DNA of 64,000 nucleotides, from contig JAQFVV010006256.1 of the NCBI GenBank assembly GCA_028023455.1, positions 1,304,001 to 1,368,000 of the forward strand. The letters run 5' to 3'. Both the position numbers and the translations under genes were made by a program. Under the pieces are notes generated by a model. The model did no database searches. It worked only from the letters and a program-made list of their open reading frames with translations, and was not told where the DNA came from. Positions 1 to 13,700 of this stretch are shown here, one piece after another. Numbering within the stretch: position 1 is the stretch's first letter; each line of letters begins with the position of its first letter. The stretch is from Epiperipatus broadwayi (lineage: Eukaryota; Onychophora; Udeonychophora; Euonychophora; Peripatidae).

Positions 1-244
1 TAAAGCTAACTTGGACTATATATAGAAAAATTCATCATGACTTGCTCATTAGGAGTTGCATTAATGATTTGACATGACAACTTATTATTAAGTAAATATC
101 TTTAAATTACATATAGTTAGAAAGTTTAGTAAATATATCTAAAATTTACTAAATACATTTAATCACCTCATAGGAATATCACAACTAATCATTGAATAAA
201 CTATGGGGATGCTTTTAATCGATAGTATTAAAGACAACAACTAG

Positions 245-718
245 AATAATACTTCTGTAGTTTAATTTTCACTACACTATTCTCACACAAGATATGGACT
301 GTTTTCTATCTGCTTTTAATTAAACTATAAAAATATAATTCATTATTGGATAATATCTAATCTAATGAATGAGTAATAAAAATTATTAATATACTTTCAT
401 TGACTGTGTCAAAGTTGTGAGGGCAGCACATTTGACACTCATCATATACTGATATTGATAAAGATTTGTTTTAAGACATTGTGGTCTGGGCCAACTAATG
501 AGTGCTGGTTCAGCACGAAATGTGAATATTGGGGATCATAGATCTTTTTCATATGTCTTTAGTCATATGTTTATAATTATATTTTTCCATAAGATGTTAA
601 AAATGTATAGAAACCAGTCCCTACTTTGTTTAAGAGTGATGAAGTGAAAATTAAACTACAGACATATTATCCATTTTGGATAATTTCTAGTCTAATTAAT
701 GACTAATAAAAATTATTA
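245..718 (+). mobile_element. Nested, damaged copies of a TIR element carrying a hammerhead motif
   Basis: A terminal repeat at 245-274 is the near inverse complement of 641-670, and both match the TIRs of the cleaner copy at 57723-57968. Two copies seem to be merged. A deleted copy runs over about 245-390, and a second from about 460 to 718 keeps the hammerhead core and the right TIR. Both are followed by the same A+T-rich tail (about 355-390 and 680-718). The sequence between, 391-460, does not match the other copy. The element has no coding capacity. The tail being shared outside the TIR suggests that the mobile unit may be larger than the TIR-to-TIR interval. Confidence 0.65.
484..545 (+). 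ncRNA. Hammerhead ribozyme, one core change (family B, copy 1)
   Basis: The core reads CTAATGA (495-501; consensus CTGATGA), then a perfect 6-bp stem II GTGCTG/CAGCAC (502-507 and 511-516) with a GTT loop, then GAAA (517-520). A very short stem III of about 2-3 bp follows (520-522 with 525-527, TG loop), and the predicted cleavage nucleotide is A528. Stem I is CCAA/TTGG (491-494 with 529-532), followed by an internal loop. The G-to-A change in CTAATGA should inactivate this copy. Family knowledge: hammerheads self-cleave transcripts of small repeats. That this copy was once active is inference. Confidence 0.72.
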
Positions 719-3700
719 ATGCAACTAGTATATATTGTTATAAATCAAATTTTTTTAACAAATATGAACAAATCAATGGGAAACAGAACAAAATAAGTGT
801 TACATCAATGTAGTTCTGCTCCCACTCAAAAATAAGATAAGACTAAAAAGCAGCAACAATAATAGGATTCTAAAGGCTTCTTACCATTCAATCAATAGAC
901 AAATCTCATCTTACATTAAAATATGTATAATGGACAAAATCACTTAGGAAAAACACAACATTAAAATATTTCATCAAGTTAAGGATAGAAAAACAGTTCC
1001 AAAAATAAATCCCGTTTTCAATCCACTATATAAATATATCAGCAACTGCTTTGGATTGAAAAATACTTAATAAAATTTTTTTTTACATTAGAAAAAATAT
1101 AATTAGATCAGGAATAAAACATATAATATTTCAATATATAAATATACTTATATATAAGTGAAGCAAAAATTTCAAAAAATGTAAATAAATAAATGGTAAA
1201 ATTAAAATTAAGTTTTAGTAAAATTATACTTAAAAATATATCCTATATCTACGAATAGATCAAGCTTTTAAAGATATTGTGAAATAACAGCAAAGACCCA
1301 ATAAATATTCATAAAAAGATTAAACATTTCTTCCTACATCTTTATTCAATTACAATTTTTCTAACAATATACAAAAATTCAAATATAATAATTAAAAAAA
1401 AAAAGCATATCTGATTGCATACCATAAAAAAAAAGATTTTAAAAAATATCATGATTTCTCAATTAATCTGTCTATATCATATAATACTAAAAAAAATTGT
1501 CCAAGCACTTTACTATTGTTACACAATGCTTTATTTATCACTCTTTCTTACAATTCTGCCTATATAAGATATAATAGAGTATTAGTCTAAGAATATACAA
1601 ATTATTCCTTAGAGAGACTTTGACTTTTTAATATGCCATAGTGAAAAAGATGCATAAGTTTGACACATATTGCAGAGAAATCAAAAGTAAGACTTGATTT
1701 TAAAAAAACCCAACTATCTAATAAAACATTACATAAAAGAGATTAAGATAATAAAAGAAAACATCAAATATGAAAACAAAAATAATTAATTTTAATAAAA
1801 AATACAATTTTAAGTTTTTAATTCACAATGCAAATGCTGGTGGTGCAAACACTAATCCCCACAAGCAAATAGCTACTCTTATCTATTTCAGGTCGGTTCA
1901 GTAATTTGACATTATGAATTCAACATTATTTTAGTCATTGTATCTTGAATTTCATTAATAATTTTCATCACAATAAGAATAATACAATAAAAAAGTATAA
2001 GTTATATATACTGAGATAATTTATGCATAATTATAAAAATAATTTTACCAGTATTTATATACCATATATACATGTTAAAAATGTTTGCACTATATATAGA
2101 CATGTGTGTATATATTAAAGTATATACTATATTCACTACTACTGGCAAATTTTTGGTATTTGTGTAAAGGCTTGGAACCAATGATGTACTACAAGTTAAC
2201 TACTATAAAAAAAAATTCATTGAGATTTAAGATGGATATGATATATCCATAGTAACTATTAGTTAATTAAAATCCCCAAATCAACTAGATTATTAAATAG
2301 TTTTTGACCTCTTGTATGCAAAAAAAAAAAGGCTAAAAATATTTACTTTCCACTTTACCTCAAATAAAAATATGACTATATCATTAAGATTCAGCATGGA
2401 ATTATTAGGTACTGAATTTTTAATATCTTTCTAGCGCTAAAATGTTAAATCAAGTAATAAGTGTAAACAGATGTACAAAAAAATTACCAATATTTTTTTA
2501 ATACATTGTTTTAATCAATTAATAAATAAATAAATATATAATAAAAAATAAATGCCATTTTGGGGAGAAGATTGCTAATAAAAAGATATGGGTCTTACTT
2601 TTAAAACACAAAAATTAAGCAGAAAACTAATCAAAAAAAAAACATTTTGAATAGACCATATTTATGAACTGATCAGATTTAGTTAGCCAAATGATAAGCC
2701 ATATTGCAGACACAAAAGCAACTGTGCTATGTGCAATCAATTTTCATATACATATCAAAATTTCAACATTAATCCTTTTACAAAAATAATATTAGCAGTA
2801 AATGGCATAAGCATTCATCTAGAGCAGGTGTCTTCAAGTTGGTCAGTAGCATCTACCAGTGAGCATTTTCCAATTTTTGTAGGCAGTAATTAATTTAATG
2901 TCATATAGTATTTTCATTTAATTTTTTAAAAACTAAATCTTTATTTTATGATCCTGTTTTATAATTTTTTTTATTTAATTTATATTGTACCTGCTCAAAT
3001 TAGAGCTGTTTGTTACAGTATATATAAAGTTTATTGATCTTATTTAATTTCATTTGACTTGATCTATGGATAATGGAGGTGTCAAATTATAGATGTTAAC
3101 TAGATAACTATGGTAACCTAATATTTTTAAATATTATTTATTATTAATATTAGCATCAAATTATAAATTGGTTGGGATCAATTTTAGGGGAAAATATAAA
3201 TAAATGAATTATAATAAAATGGACCATTTAAATAAAGTCATTATTATTAATTATTATGTATCCAATTTTGTTTTGTTACTACGTTCACGACAATTTACTA
3301 ATTATAAAATTAAATATTTGATTTTTCATATGTTTGTTTATTTATTAGTATAGGGGAATATATTAAAATATATGTTAAAAAATATATATTCATTAGAAGG
3401 TATAGAAAGTGTCATGTGAATTCTTTGTTTTTGGTTGAAAATGAAAAAAAAATTTTTTTTTACTGTATCCCAATATTTTTTTAAAAATCTTTATTTTTAT
3501 TTATTAAATGGAGGCAAATTTTATTAGGCTGAATTGAGTTATCATGAGTTCAATTGAACAGTTGCCTCAGTAACATTAACATCAGCAAAGAGAGGTTATA
3601 AATAGAACTGAAACACTTTAACTCTAGTTCTTATAACTTTTATCACTGTCCAGAAGGACATTTTTAACACATTCTTCTTTAAAATTTATCAATTTTATTT

Positions 3701-4590
3701 TAAAAGGATATTTCTAAAAAAAATGGAATAATAAAGAATTAAACTGTCTGCCATTCAATTGAGGGCAGATAGTTGATAAAATTCAGGGGGAAATGTCAGA
3801 ATGTAATTATAAAAGAAGATTAAAAAACCATGAAATTCATTGTATTACAAGTAAGCTATAAAATATTCCGTTATTAAAAATTTGGGATTTCATCTATATA
3901 TTTGTGATGAATACAAATCTCATGCTGTATATGTGGATATCATATTTCTGATGAAGGAATTTTACAAGATCGATTAATTTAATTTCTATGATTGATATTA
4001 AATAATTGAAATTTCACCATATTGACTTGGAAAAAACGCTAGCATTTTATTACTCACTTGGATTGTAATTAAATTTTCTCAATGGAAGAACAACTCATCA
4101 TATATCATTGCAAATAAAAATGGAATACCAGTGGTGTATAATGTTGCCTCATCTAACTAACTACTCTTTATAAAATAAATTGACCATGTATTTCAATAAA
4201 AGAGAAAAGTATTGGAATAATAGATCCTCGATTATTATTATTATTCATGCTTGTCTCTTCTTTATTTCAACAATCATTTCTTTGCATTTAAATCATAAAC
4301 AAGAAAACTAGGAGTTACAATGGAGCAGTGGAAAAAAGAATGAGACTTTTCGCTTACATGATATATGTGTGTACATTTTTCGTTAAAAAAATGTATGTTT
4401 GTTCATATTTCTATTTTAAAATATAGGATCAAATAATATGTATATTTTATTATATGATAAGCTATTCACACAATAAAAAAACGGTTGGAGAGATCCTTTT
4501 TTTTTTTTAAGTTTAAACTCTTATCTGATGATATAGATTAATTCATGACTTAATATTTTCAAATATTCACTTTTTTAAAATCTAAAATTT
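719..4590. other. AT-rich stretch without supported genes
   Basis: I see homopolymer runs, (TA)n and simple AT repeats, and no open frame with recognisable similarity. A hAT-like terminus (beginning CAGGTGTCTTCAAG) is possible at 2825-2865, but I found no matching right end, so I do not call an element there. Confidence 0.6.
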
Positions 4591-4596
4591 AACTTA

Positions 4597-4687
4597 GTCA
4601 AGCATTGATGGCCTAGCAGTTAGCATATCTGCGTTCCAAGCAAGCTGGCCTGGGTTCACTTCCAAGTCAATGCTTTGACATATAAAA
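4597..4687 (+). mobile_element. tRNA-derived SINE, copy 1
   Basis: A short repeat with a tRNA-like 5' half. A box-A-like stretch (TGGCCTAGCAGTTAGC) is followed by a box-B-like GGTTCACTTCC, then a tail ending CTTTGACATATAAAA. The same order and tail occur at 18528-18615 and, on the minus strand, at 40425-40537. Such elements are transcribed by RNA polymerase III and mobilised by LINE proteins. The copy is diverged and carries no long poly(A). Confidence 0.7.
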
Positions 4688-4689
4688 CT

Positions 4690-5690
4690 TAACTTAGAAA
4701 TATTTGAATAGAAGAGTTTAAATACAATCAATTTTGTTAGTTCGATTATTTATAGCTCTTATCAATAGATGAATAAAGTCAATTTTATTTAGTCGTATTT
4801 TTGAATATATATTTTATTTAAAAACTAGGAAAGATATCTTGAAATTTCTCCAACAGTTTATATTGTCCATTGTCCCACAACATATTTTGCAATGTATATA
4901 TATATTATTCGTTATTAATTTTATAGAATAATATACAATCAAACTTATTATATATTAAAGAGAAATAGTATTTGTATTTCTTAAATGGCTACAATTATAG
5001 TCAATTGCATACATTGTTGTTTTTTTTTTTAATTTTCATTACTCTCATTATTAATTCTTATTATAAATTAATAAATTTAAATTTGTTTGAACTCTAATAA
5101 ATCTGTCTAATTATTTTTTTTAAGTGTGCAAGGTAACTTTTGATAGTTAAATCTTAATCTAAGATCAAACCAATATTGTTAAGTGCAAAAGGGTTTTATA
5201 CATATCTATCTTATTATACAATTATTATTTAAATCTAATTAGATATACATTTTATATTGTCATTACATTGAAATATTTGTTTGTTTTATGTGAGTTAATA
5301 TTAGTTGTATAAATAATTTCATTAGTGTATGGTTAATTATTAAGAGTTTCACTTGTCCAGTTACAAAGATCTTATTAGATTTTATTCTGTCATTAGTCAG
5401 AATGATCTGCCTTAATTATCTTTAACTTCTTTGAGGTGGATTTTAAATTTATTTACTATTAAATCTTAATGTTTATCTTTGACTTAAATAAATGGCCAAT
5501 AATTGTTTTATATGCTTTATTATAAAATCCATTTTAATAATTGATTTGCAGAAAATTTAAATAAATGGATAGGATTAGCAAATATTATAAATGCAAGGTT
5601 ATCTAATAGGATCACTGATAATATGTTCTTGTTAATCATTTCATTTTGATATATAACTTAAACAATAACAGTGTATTGATATAAGTATAG
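4690..5690. other. AT-rich stretch, nothing recognised
   Basis: The stretch is dominated by short AT repeats. No open frame, RNA gene or repeat pair was identified here. Confidence 0.6.
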
Positions 5691-5697
5691 TATAGAT

Positions 5698-6600
5698 CAT
5701 GGTTGAGCAACTTTTTTCCATCGGTGGGCCGAATAAAATTTTTGTATCATAACGCGAGCCGGAATAGGTTGAACAATTTGGCAAAAAAAAAAATCAGAAT
5801 CTAAAAAATATTATATTACTTGAATTCCCAAATTATCAATGTATTTTTTAAAAAAGTGAATACAATATTTAATGAATTAAATAGGAATCAATTACAGATA
5901 GATTATATTTTACGAAATGTTTTGTTGAAAAATACATTTTTAGATTATTTTCTTTAAAAACTAAAGTTTTGTTACAGAGCAAACAAACTGCTTTATCGTC
6001 TATGCTTACATATAAATATCAAAACGTCCAAGTAGCATTGAAAATGCAGCTTTCGGCATCAATTTTTCTTTTTTTTAAGTGGTTCATTTTATAGGCTATT
6101 AATTATATTAAATTAAAAACTATAATTTAGAAAAGGCATAAACTTACTTATAAAATATCATGCACCTATATTATTTTTTTCAATAAGAAGTAAAACCCAA
6201 AGCAACTTCGTTTGATTGATGCTACAATAATAATGAGGAATTAATACTCTGATGCTGCATAGAAGTATTCTTTAAAAACCAAAATTAATGTTATTTGCAA
6301 TGTGATTCCTCCCATATTTTTATATTTTGTAATATAAAATTAGTATTTCAGAAGTTATAATTAAATTTATGCAAGTTATTATAAAATTTTTAATTTTTAT
6401 AATTAGAATTTTTATATTTCTCACGGCATTAGGATAAAGTTAATGTTATATGAACATGTGAGTGTTAGGCCTAGAGACTGCGATTTACAGTGAGTGTAGT
6501 CAGGTATAGATTTTGTATATTTAGACATTTATGGGGCAGGCCAGATTCAACATCATCATGGTCCAAAAGTAGCCCATGGGCTGGCAATTGCCCACCCCCA
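5698..6600. mobile_element. Non-autonomous hAT element, about 0.9 kb
   Basis: The ends form an imperfect TIR. The left end begins CATGGTTGAGCAACTTTT, and the right end, read inverted, begins TGGGGGTGGGCAATTG. Both are followed by a GGGCC/GGGCT-containing segment. The flanks are GTATAGAT (5690-5697) and CTATAGAT (6601-6608), a 7-of-8 match in keeping with the 8-bp target duplication made by hAT transposases. The interior has no transposase frame, so movement would have relied on an enzyme supplied in trans. Confidence 0.7.
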
Positions 6601-6609
6601 CTATAGATA

Positions 6610-7440
6610 AATTATTTTTAATGTTTTATTAAACTAGATATAAAACTGATTTAATAGTTTATTTTATTTAAACATTATAGATATCATAGGTTTATAAAAA
6701 CATTCTCTAAGTGTTATCATAACCATTTATAAACTAGTTTATTTAGTTAGGGAATATCATTGAATTTAATCATAAGTTTACATTACTATATGTAATATTT
6801 GATTAGTAAAGCATATCAGAACTTATTTATTTACTGATTTGATTTTATTTAATTATGAATTAAATGGATATCTTAGGCATACATTATTGTTTAGAACAAT
6901 GATATATGATTTCACTGCTTATTATAATTTATTTTGGGATAATGAATAGATTTGATGATATCTGAAATGATGAATCTTGTTTTCTTTTGGCTTAAATGCT
7001 ACCTGAATAAATTATGTTTTAAATAAAGATTCTCATCAATAATTTATTTTAGTGTAGTGAACAATCTAAATAATTATGTATTGGAAATATTGTTATTGCA
7101 TAGTGTAACTAACAAATGAGCTAGATAATTTTATACAGATTATAACACAGTTACTATTTATTTATACATGTTTTGCTCTGTTATGAATAACAATTAAACC
7201 ATAAGGGCATTTCTTCATTATCTTTTATTTTATTTTTGTGTCAGTCATGAAAGGTTGTCTAAAACCTGTAAGAAAATTTCTTTTATTTCTTTGCAAATAC
7301 TGACACAACCATTGGAGAAATAATGGAGTAGTAGATGAATTATTATCCTGTTACAGTATATTTTGAATGTATTATCAATATTTAGAATTTCGTATTGAAA
7401 GTGTGTCGTAATGTCACAAGTTCAATATAAAATTTTAAAA
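6610..7440. other. AT-rich stretch, nothing recognised
   Basis: No supported gene or repeat was found. The stretch separates the hAT MITE from the hAT transposase remnant. Confidence 0.6.
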
Positions 7441-7454
7441 ATGTGAAACAAAAA

Positions 7455-8245
7455 CCTAAAGATGGCGACACAACAACGCGTCCATAGAATTCTGTCAGTT
7501 CAGTTGATTCTTCATTTGCAAAATAATTTTGTTACACGTATGTATTTTCTAAGTATACTCAAATTTTCATTATGCCTACTAAGAAAGTGTACTGATTTAT
7601 GTTCAAATGAATATTTGGTATATGGTTTCATCAAATTTCCAAATAAATGAAACCATATCAATGTGATTATTGTATCAAAAATCATTTTCTAATGAAGCAA
7701 TGAAACCATCTCGATTGCAAGAACATTTTCATACTAAATAAAAAGATAAAAGTAAAAAATCTGTAGAATATTTTAAATATATTTATGAACAATTTAAAAA
7801 ACATAATACCATAACCTCAACATTTGAAAAAAAGTATTCAAGAGAAACCAAAGATAAACTCATAGCACATTATCAGATATCTGAACTTATTGCTAAAAAT
7901 GGGGAGCCCATACTATTAATGAAGTTACTAAAACCATGTTTCAAAGTACTTTTATTGACAATGATGCATCAGGATCCAGCTGATATTTTGCAAAAATTTC
8001 CAATTAATGATAAAGAATTAGATGGGGGATTGATGAAATAACTGTTGATGTTGAAAAGCAACCTGTTTGAATGCTTCAAAAAAAATTATTTTTCTCTGCA
8101 TGTAGATGAGTCTTTTAATGGCCTATGTTTGTCATTTTGATGAAAATAATTTGCTGCAACAAGAAATGCTAGTTTCCAGTAACCTTATTAGGATACAAAA
8201 GGTATATCCATTTGTACTACAACTAAAGCAGTCGACCTGACACTC
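7455..8245 (+). pseudogene. hAT transposase remnant, ZBED5/SCAND3-like N-terminal half
   Basis: Translation in shifting frames gives the order expected of ZBED5-like hAT proteins. First comes a YGFI segment near 7620. A degenerate BED finger (QCDYC, later HFHTK) follows. Then comes MKPSRLQEHF (about 7700-7735) and a helix containing VEYFKYIYEQFKK. Next are ISELIAKNGEP (about 7880-7910) and a DILQKFPINDKEL segment (about 7980-8020). The last parts are FSLHVDES (about 8090-8115), which holds the first catalytic Asp region, and QQEMLVSSNL. Stops and frameshifts interrupt it, and the rest of the RNase-H-like catalytic domain and the dimerisation domain are absent. It is a dead transposon copy, not a host gene. 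No terminal repeats could be assigned to it. Confidence 0.75.
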
Positions 8246-8249
8246 AGAT

Positions 8250-9300
8250 CAAGCTCCACAGCCCACTCAGAATCTCCCACCACCAAACCATATTCAAACT
8301 CCATCCTTACGCCCATATACCTATTTATTAATACATTTATTTTGTAGCTTAACTAATAAAATGATAACTGATGTAGATATATATCTTAATGTAACTAATT
8401 TTAATAAATAAATATTTGAATTTTATTTTAATTCATATATGTGCGTAATGAATATGTACATATTATAGGTGAGGGGAGATTACTTTTAAAACATATATCA
8501 AATTAAAGTATATTATATTAATGTATATTTTTAAAATTATGTTTAATTTATTATTTATTTTAATCAAGGCGGTCAGAAGAATTAAAGATGACGCAATCAT
8601 TGTAAGAAGATTCTCGAATGTAATTAAGATAATTTACCGGAAACCCAATTAGTCCATCTAAAACATATGATAATTTTATAGAATAATGTAAGAATCCATT
8701 AGTGGAAATTTTATCCATTTCAAATTTTCTTAAAATTATAGATCATATTTTAAAACAATCGTTCGAAAAACATATTTAAACAAAAAATGCATCCAGTCAG
8801 CAAATTCCAGATCCACTAAGTGCATAAAGTACCTCAGGTCTAGCAGCTAAGTGCTTTCCAATATCAATGGAAAAATAGTATAAATACTGCTAGATTTGAA
8901 TCCAGAAAAGAGAAGCATAATATTTAAACAGCAATGGCAGATCGAATCCACGCTCGTGGTAACAACAATACAATGTATCATGAGTAGAGGAAATTTCATC
9001 TTTCTCTCCATTCAAACATGTTCTTTCCCGCAATCACCACTTAGGATCACGTTACCCATGAACTTTAATATGCTTAGAGACTGAATAATTAAATGCTACC
9101 TGCTTGACTGACACAAGCCTAGATCTAGTTCACCATTTCCAATGGACAATGAACCATCAAGAATCATCACTAATTTTACAAAGATAAAAAGAACTCTAGC
9201 CGCTGCCTAATGTCTAAACTTCTAAATTCAGCCTTCCATAATTACTTTCTAATCACCCTGTCTATAATTTAAGATATCGTTCTATTAGATAATTAATAGT
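8250..9300. other. Unrecognised stretch
   Basis: Mixed-composition DNA that becomes less AT-rich from about 8.55 kb. Open frames are short and match nothing I recognise. Confidence 0.5.
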
Positions 9301-9309
9301 GTTAAAATG

Positions 9310-9462
9310 ATTTATAATTTACTGAAGCAGTTGGATCTAAGTTCGATCCTAGCTTCATGATCTTTCACATGTAGCCAACTTCAAACCCTTGTACTAACCT
9401 TGAATTTCCGATGCAATGGGGCTTTATACGTTCAGTCTACGCTAGTTTCCTTAAAAAAAAAC
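9310..9462 (+). mobile_element. Possible degenerate SINE-like repeat with A-rich end
   Basis: A box-B-like AAGTTCGATCC at about 9339 lies about 120 bp before an A run (9453-9461). There is no second copy in the window and box A is unclear, so this is a weak call. Confidence 0.3.
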
Positions 9463-9688
9463 TATTATAAATGTGTGTTAAAATTAACTCATTCGAGATT
9501 TAAACTAATCATTTCTATTAATAAATTCATGTTAGAATTATTCATGAATTTATATATATTATAACTGCGTGGATTGTGCGTATATATTTATAAATATTTA
9601 AATGTACATATTCGTTCTAAAGTTTCATTGCGTCGGAAATGTTTTATTTTACTTTAAATTAGTTAGTTCAAATTTTTAGTGATTAAAA

Positions 9689-9889
9689 GCTACATTCTTT
9701 CGATAAGCTTTCAGATTGTCCCTTTCCAAAAACAATGGGTAAAGTTTTTATTAATTAGAAAAAGATAAGTATTTAAAATGTAAGGACGGTCCTAATTAAA
9801 ATCATTTTCTGATTTTAAAAATTCATTTTCTAATTAGAAAATGAATTCAAGTTAATGAGTTTGAAAGCCTTATCGAAGGAATGTATCTA
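9689..9889. mobile_element. Small TIR element (MITE-like), about 200 bp
   Basis: Positions 9690-9714 and 9862-9886 are near-perfect inverted repeats sharing the blocks CATTC-TTCGATAA and GCTTTCA. A second hairpin (9822-9845) lies in the interior. There is no coding capacity and I could not assign a superfamily. Confidence 0.6.
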
Positions 9890-9899
9890 AAAACAACTA

Positions 9900-10560
9900 G
9901 TAAATTTTTGTAAGATTGATTAGGAAAGAAGCGCTAGCCTGAAGGCATCAGATACAGTATAAAGAACCCAGGAAAAGTTTCCAAGCAGCTATTATTCCTC
10001 ATTAAGAGAAGCCATATATATTTCATTAGAGAAGAAGCCGCCCAGTTAAATTATGAAGTAAAATAGTGTTTCTACCATGGTGGGGGGGGGGCTTAACTTC
10101 AGGAGTCTGACTACAGTTCCTGAAGTCCCCTGAAAATCTTCAATGTGGCTGTAATATAAAAATTCATATACCAATCGTAAGCTGCCGAAACCTTAGAGAA
10201 ATCCTTCAAAAGTCATTCAAATAATTTTCCAAAATGCGCATCTACGTTTCATCCAACTGGACTCTAACGTGTGTAATTTAAGTAGCCAACCATGAAGAAA
10301 TGGTAATATCTTTCTTATATGAACCGCTACTTTCTCGCCGGTCTTCGAACTTTATTTTACATTACCTTTAAATTAAGTACTGTTAAAAGCTCTTCTCTTT
10401 CCTTAATGTATTAATGCTATTTTAAATTATGTATTAACTCTCTATCTTAATCTCTAGTCTTTAAATTTAATATTTGTTAACTTTCTCTTTTCTTACGATA
10501 GTGGTTCATTTATTATATTATATATATTTATTGTGTGATTTATTAATGTTGTTTATTTTT
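9900..10560. other. Unrecognised, less AT-rich stretch
   Basis: No coding similarity recognised. A run of nine or more G occurs at about 10082-10091. Confidence 0.5.
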
Positions 10561-10570
10561 AATTATATGC

Positions 10571-10711
10571 CAGTAAAACTTCAACTCGATAATAATTTCC
10601 TTCGTTGCATTTGCCTTGTTAAATAACATTATATTAATTTTTATAGTAATTCTTACCCATTAGAACTCATTGGATACAGTTCTATTAATTATCGAGTTGA
10701 AGGAGTTATAC
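10571..10711. mobile_element. MITE with pogo/Tigger-like termini
   Basis: The left end starts CAGTAAAACTTCAACTCGAT and the right end, read inverted, gives ACTCCTTCAACTCGATAAT. The shared inner part is TTCAACTCGATAAT. A terminal CAGTAAAA is reminiscent of pogo/Tigger elements of the Tc1/mariner superfamily. At about 140 bp it is non-coding. The superfamily assignment is inference. Confidence 0.5.
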
Positions 10712-10714
10712 AAT

Positions 10715-13700
10715 TTTTGCTATTTTTATTAATGGTTAATAATAATAAATTATTAGCTCAATTTCTAATCTATGCTCCTGGCCACTTTACTGAGTTTATA
10801 ATATTCATTTATTCACATTAATAATATTAAAATGTTTTGCTAAAGGTTGATAAAGGGAATAAAGTGAACATATTTTAATTTAAATTTGTATTTCTGTATT
10901 AATATTCAGGGAGAGCATGACGTTTGGGGCATGATTAATATGATTCTATAATTGCATTAAGTACTTTTTAGTTAAAGCTCGTTTGACTTTAATTCAACTT
11001 GGTCAGGTCATCACGTAGAGCATTCTTTATATAAAATGGGTTTTATTAATTAAAAGATGATTACCAAGTCATCATTTTTCCGAACATTACTGACATGAGC
11101 CATCTCCTGCTTCACAGGCTTGTCCTCGGTGATATTACTGTTCGTTAAATTACATAGAAAGTACTTCCTCACTTGCTCGTTTTTTATTTGGAACACCAAA
11201 GGTTCGAGGCTACGACCCAACCTGGTTTTCCGTGTTCTATGGATCCTTCATATAGGGCATCAAAGACTTGTCAAATACAAGCGCCCTGCTATTTTCTCAA
11301 ATCACAGACAAGCCATTATTTTTTATATTTATTCTTATAGCTCATAAGTCGTCAGTACCGTTTATTTCTCAGTTCCAGTAAAGCCCGCTCTCATGCTCAT
11401 AAATTGTGATGAATTGATTTTATTAAAGTCGAACAAATTCATATTTATTTATAATTAAGTAAGTTTTCTATTAAATATTAAAGTTATGCCCTAAACACGT
11501 ATCTTGCTCTTTGTGAATTGATTTATGAATGTGAAAATAAATCTCACATTCTTTCTTTTAGAATTTGAATCATAATTTCTGTCACAGCCAAATATCTTTA
11601 TCTACTTTTACTTCCTCGTCGGGACATAGATATAGATATTTCTCCTAGAATATTGCATAATCGTATTGGCATATTATAAGGACTGCCATTCTTATTGTAA
11701 ATATAAATTCTGTTTAAAGACTAGAGATAATCTATATCATAATCTAAAAGTTGTACAAAATTATTATTATTATTAAACATTTTATTAACACATTTGGTTT
11801 TTAACTTTCTTTCTTATTCAATAATTATTTTTAATAGTAATGCTCGATGTCTGTATTGGCAACCCGAACACATATATATATGAGTTGACTTATAAAGATT
11901 CTTAGTTATTTTATTATACTTCATTAGAGTTAAATCAGGGGTCTCATTAATCATCATCATCCGTTGAGCTAGTTCCTTGGAGCATAGTCATGTACCATCG
12001 ATATATGTCATCCATTGATTTGATCTGAGCTCGTGAGTTGGGTTTGAATTCAATTTGAACCGCCTGAGTTTGAATCCGACTTTGAGTTTGTTGATGTGTT
12101 GGCTTCTTTTTGACTGGTACATTACTTACCACTAGTTTATACATAACTCTAGATAACTTTAATTTTCTTTTATCATTGAGCCTTTATTAAATAAGTCTAA
12201 TGTTTTCTTTCACCTTCATGCGGCAATAATATTTTATAATGTTCATTATTGTATTTTATATATTTAAGTATGCCAATAATTGCCTAAAGTTGCAAAAATT
12301 TCGCTCGTCTTTTTCTTTTATTTTATTCCCCCTTCTTTTCGTGGGGAGGTCAGTTTAGTTTTTAATTCAAACAAGTTTGTTATTTTGACGAAAGCGAATG
12401 CTTGCAAAGTTGGAAAAACAAATTATTCTATAATGTTAATGTAGAAAAATTGAGTAAAAATCTGTTTTTCTAAGAAATGTTTTTTTTTAATTTTATTTGA
12501 ATAATAAATGCTAAATTAAACTGAATTTTGTTTTATGAAATTAAATGTTTATTAGGAAATAAATAACCACCACCCCATTTGTATATGTTTAAATTATGTT
12601 TAGTATAATATAACAGCATTTATAACCGAATTCTTATATTTATTTAACATGGGAAGTTTATAGATCAATTAAAAGATGTGGGAAGGAGAGTCTCGATTCT
12701 AATGATTATTATGTATTTTAGTAATACGTTTAAATAATCCATTACTGTTTAGTATTAAGTCATACTATTACGTTGGACATTCCCAATTTCTATATAATTC
12801 ATTCATCCTCAGTATTAAAAAATTATATACTTCTCATTCTAAGCATTGTATGCAAACAGGCCCCTATATTCAAATACACATATGTGTGTCTTTGTGCTTC
12901 GTTCCCCAGGATTTTCGGTAATCCGGATCCCGTATATTCATTTCAAGTCCAAGAACACGGCTGGCAAACTCCCCTGTGGGACTTATTTTGTTGTATGAGC
13001 TATTGACATAAGAGTTCGCTCTGGGAAATACCGGACCTATTGTTATTAATAGCCGACACATTCGTTCTGCAAAACGAATATGCCAAAGTAGCAGAAATAA
13101 TTCAGTCACCATTTTTCGTCCTCAAATTTGGAAGCACATTCTTCGGATCCGAGAATGGATATCTAATTCCGCCATCATGCATACACCGCTCTCTTAAAGT
13201 TCTCGTCATAACTCAAACCTATGAATGTCCATAAACCATAATAATATGATTCTATTAAACATATCTATTTATTGTATTTATTATTTTCATATGCATGTCT
13301 TTTTGCGATGCCATTATATATATGATAACGAGCTATCCCATACGTTTCTCACTCAGTAAAAACTGAGATTCTTTCACCTATTAATAAAATGTATTTTTGT
13401 AGTAAAATTAATATTTCAATCATAAAATAATCTTTGTAAACTAAATCGGTTAAGTGCTACATTTTGTTCTTTCTGGGGGTGGATTGGTATCTCACAAATA
13501 TATTTACTCATAGCGCTAAATCAATTGTTCATCGGTATATTTATCAGTTATTGGCATATGAGATAGCCGCATTAATAAATCAAATAAAATAATCAATCGT
13601 CATATGATTTACCTGCTACTGTCTAAATGTCATTTAAATTATATGTACGTTAAGAGGCCAATGATTAAGAAAATAATAAAACAATTATTTATTCATATTT

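Noticed and set aside
2825-2865. Possible hAT left terminus
   Set aside because: No matching right end or target duplication found downstream.
11320-11358. Minus-strand CTGACGA followed by a 5-bp stem CTTAT/ATAAG
   Set aside because: Followed by AATAAA rather than GAAA, and no cleavage triplet or stem I; probably chance in AT-rich DNA.
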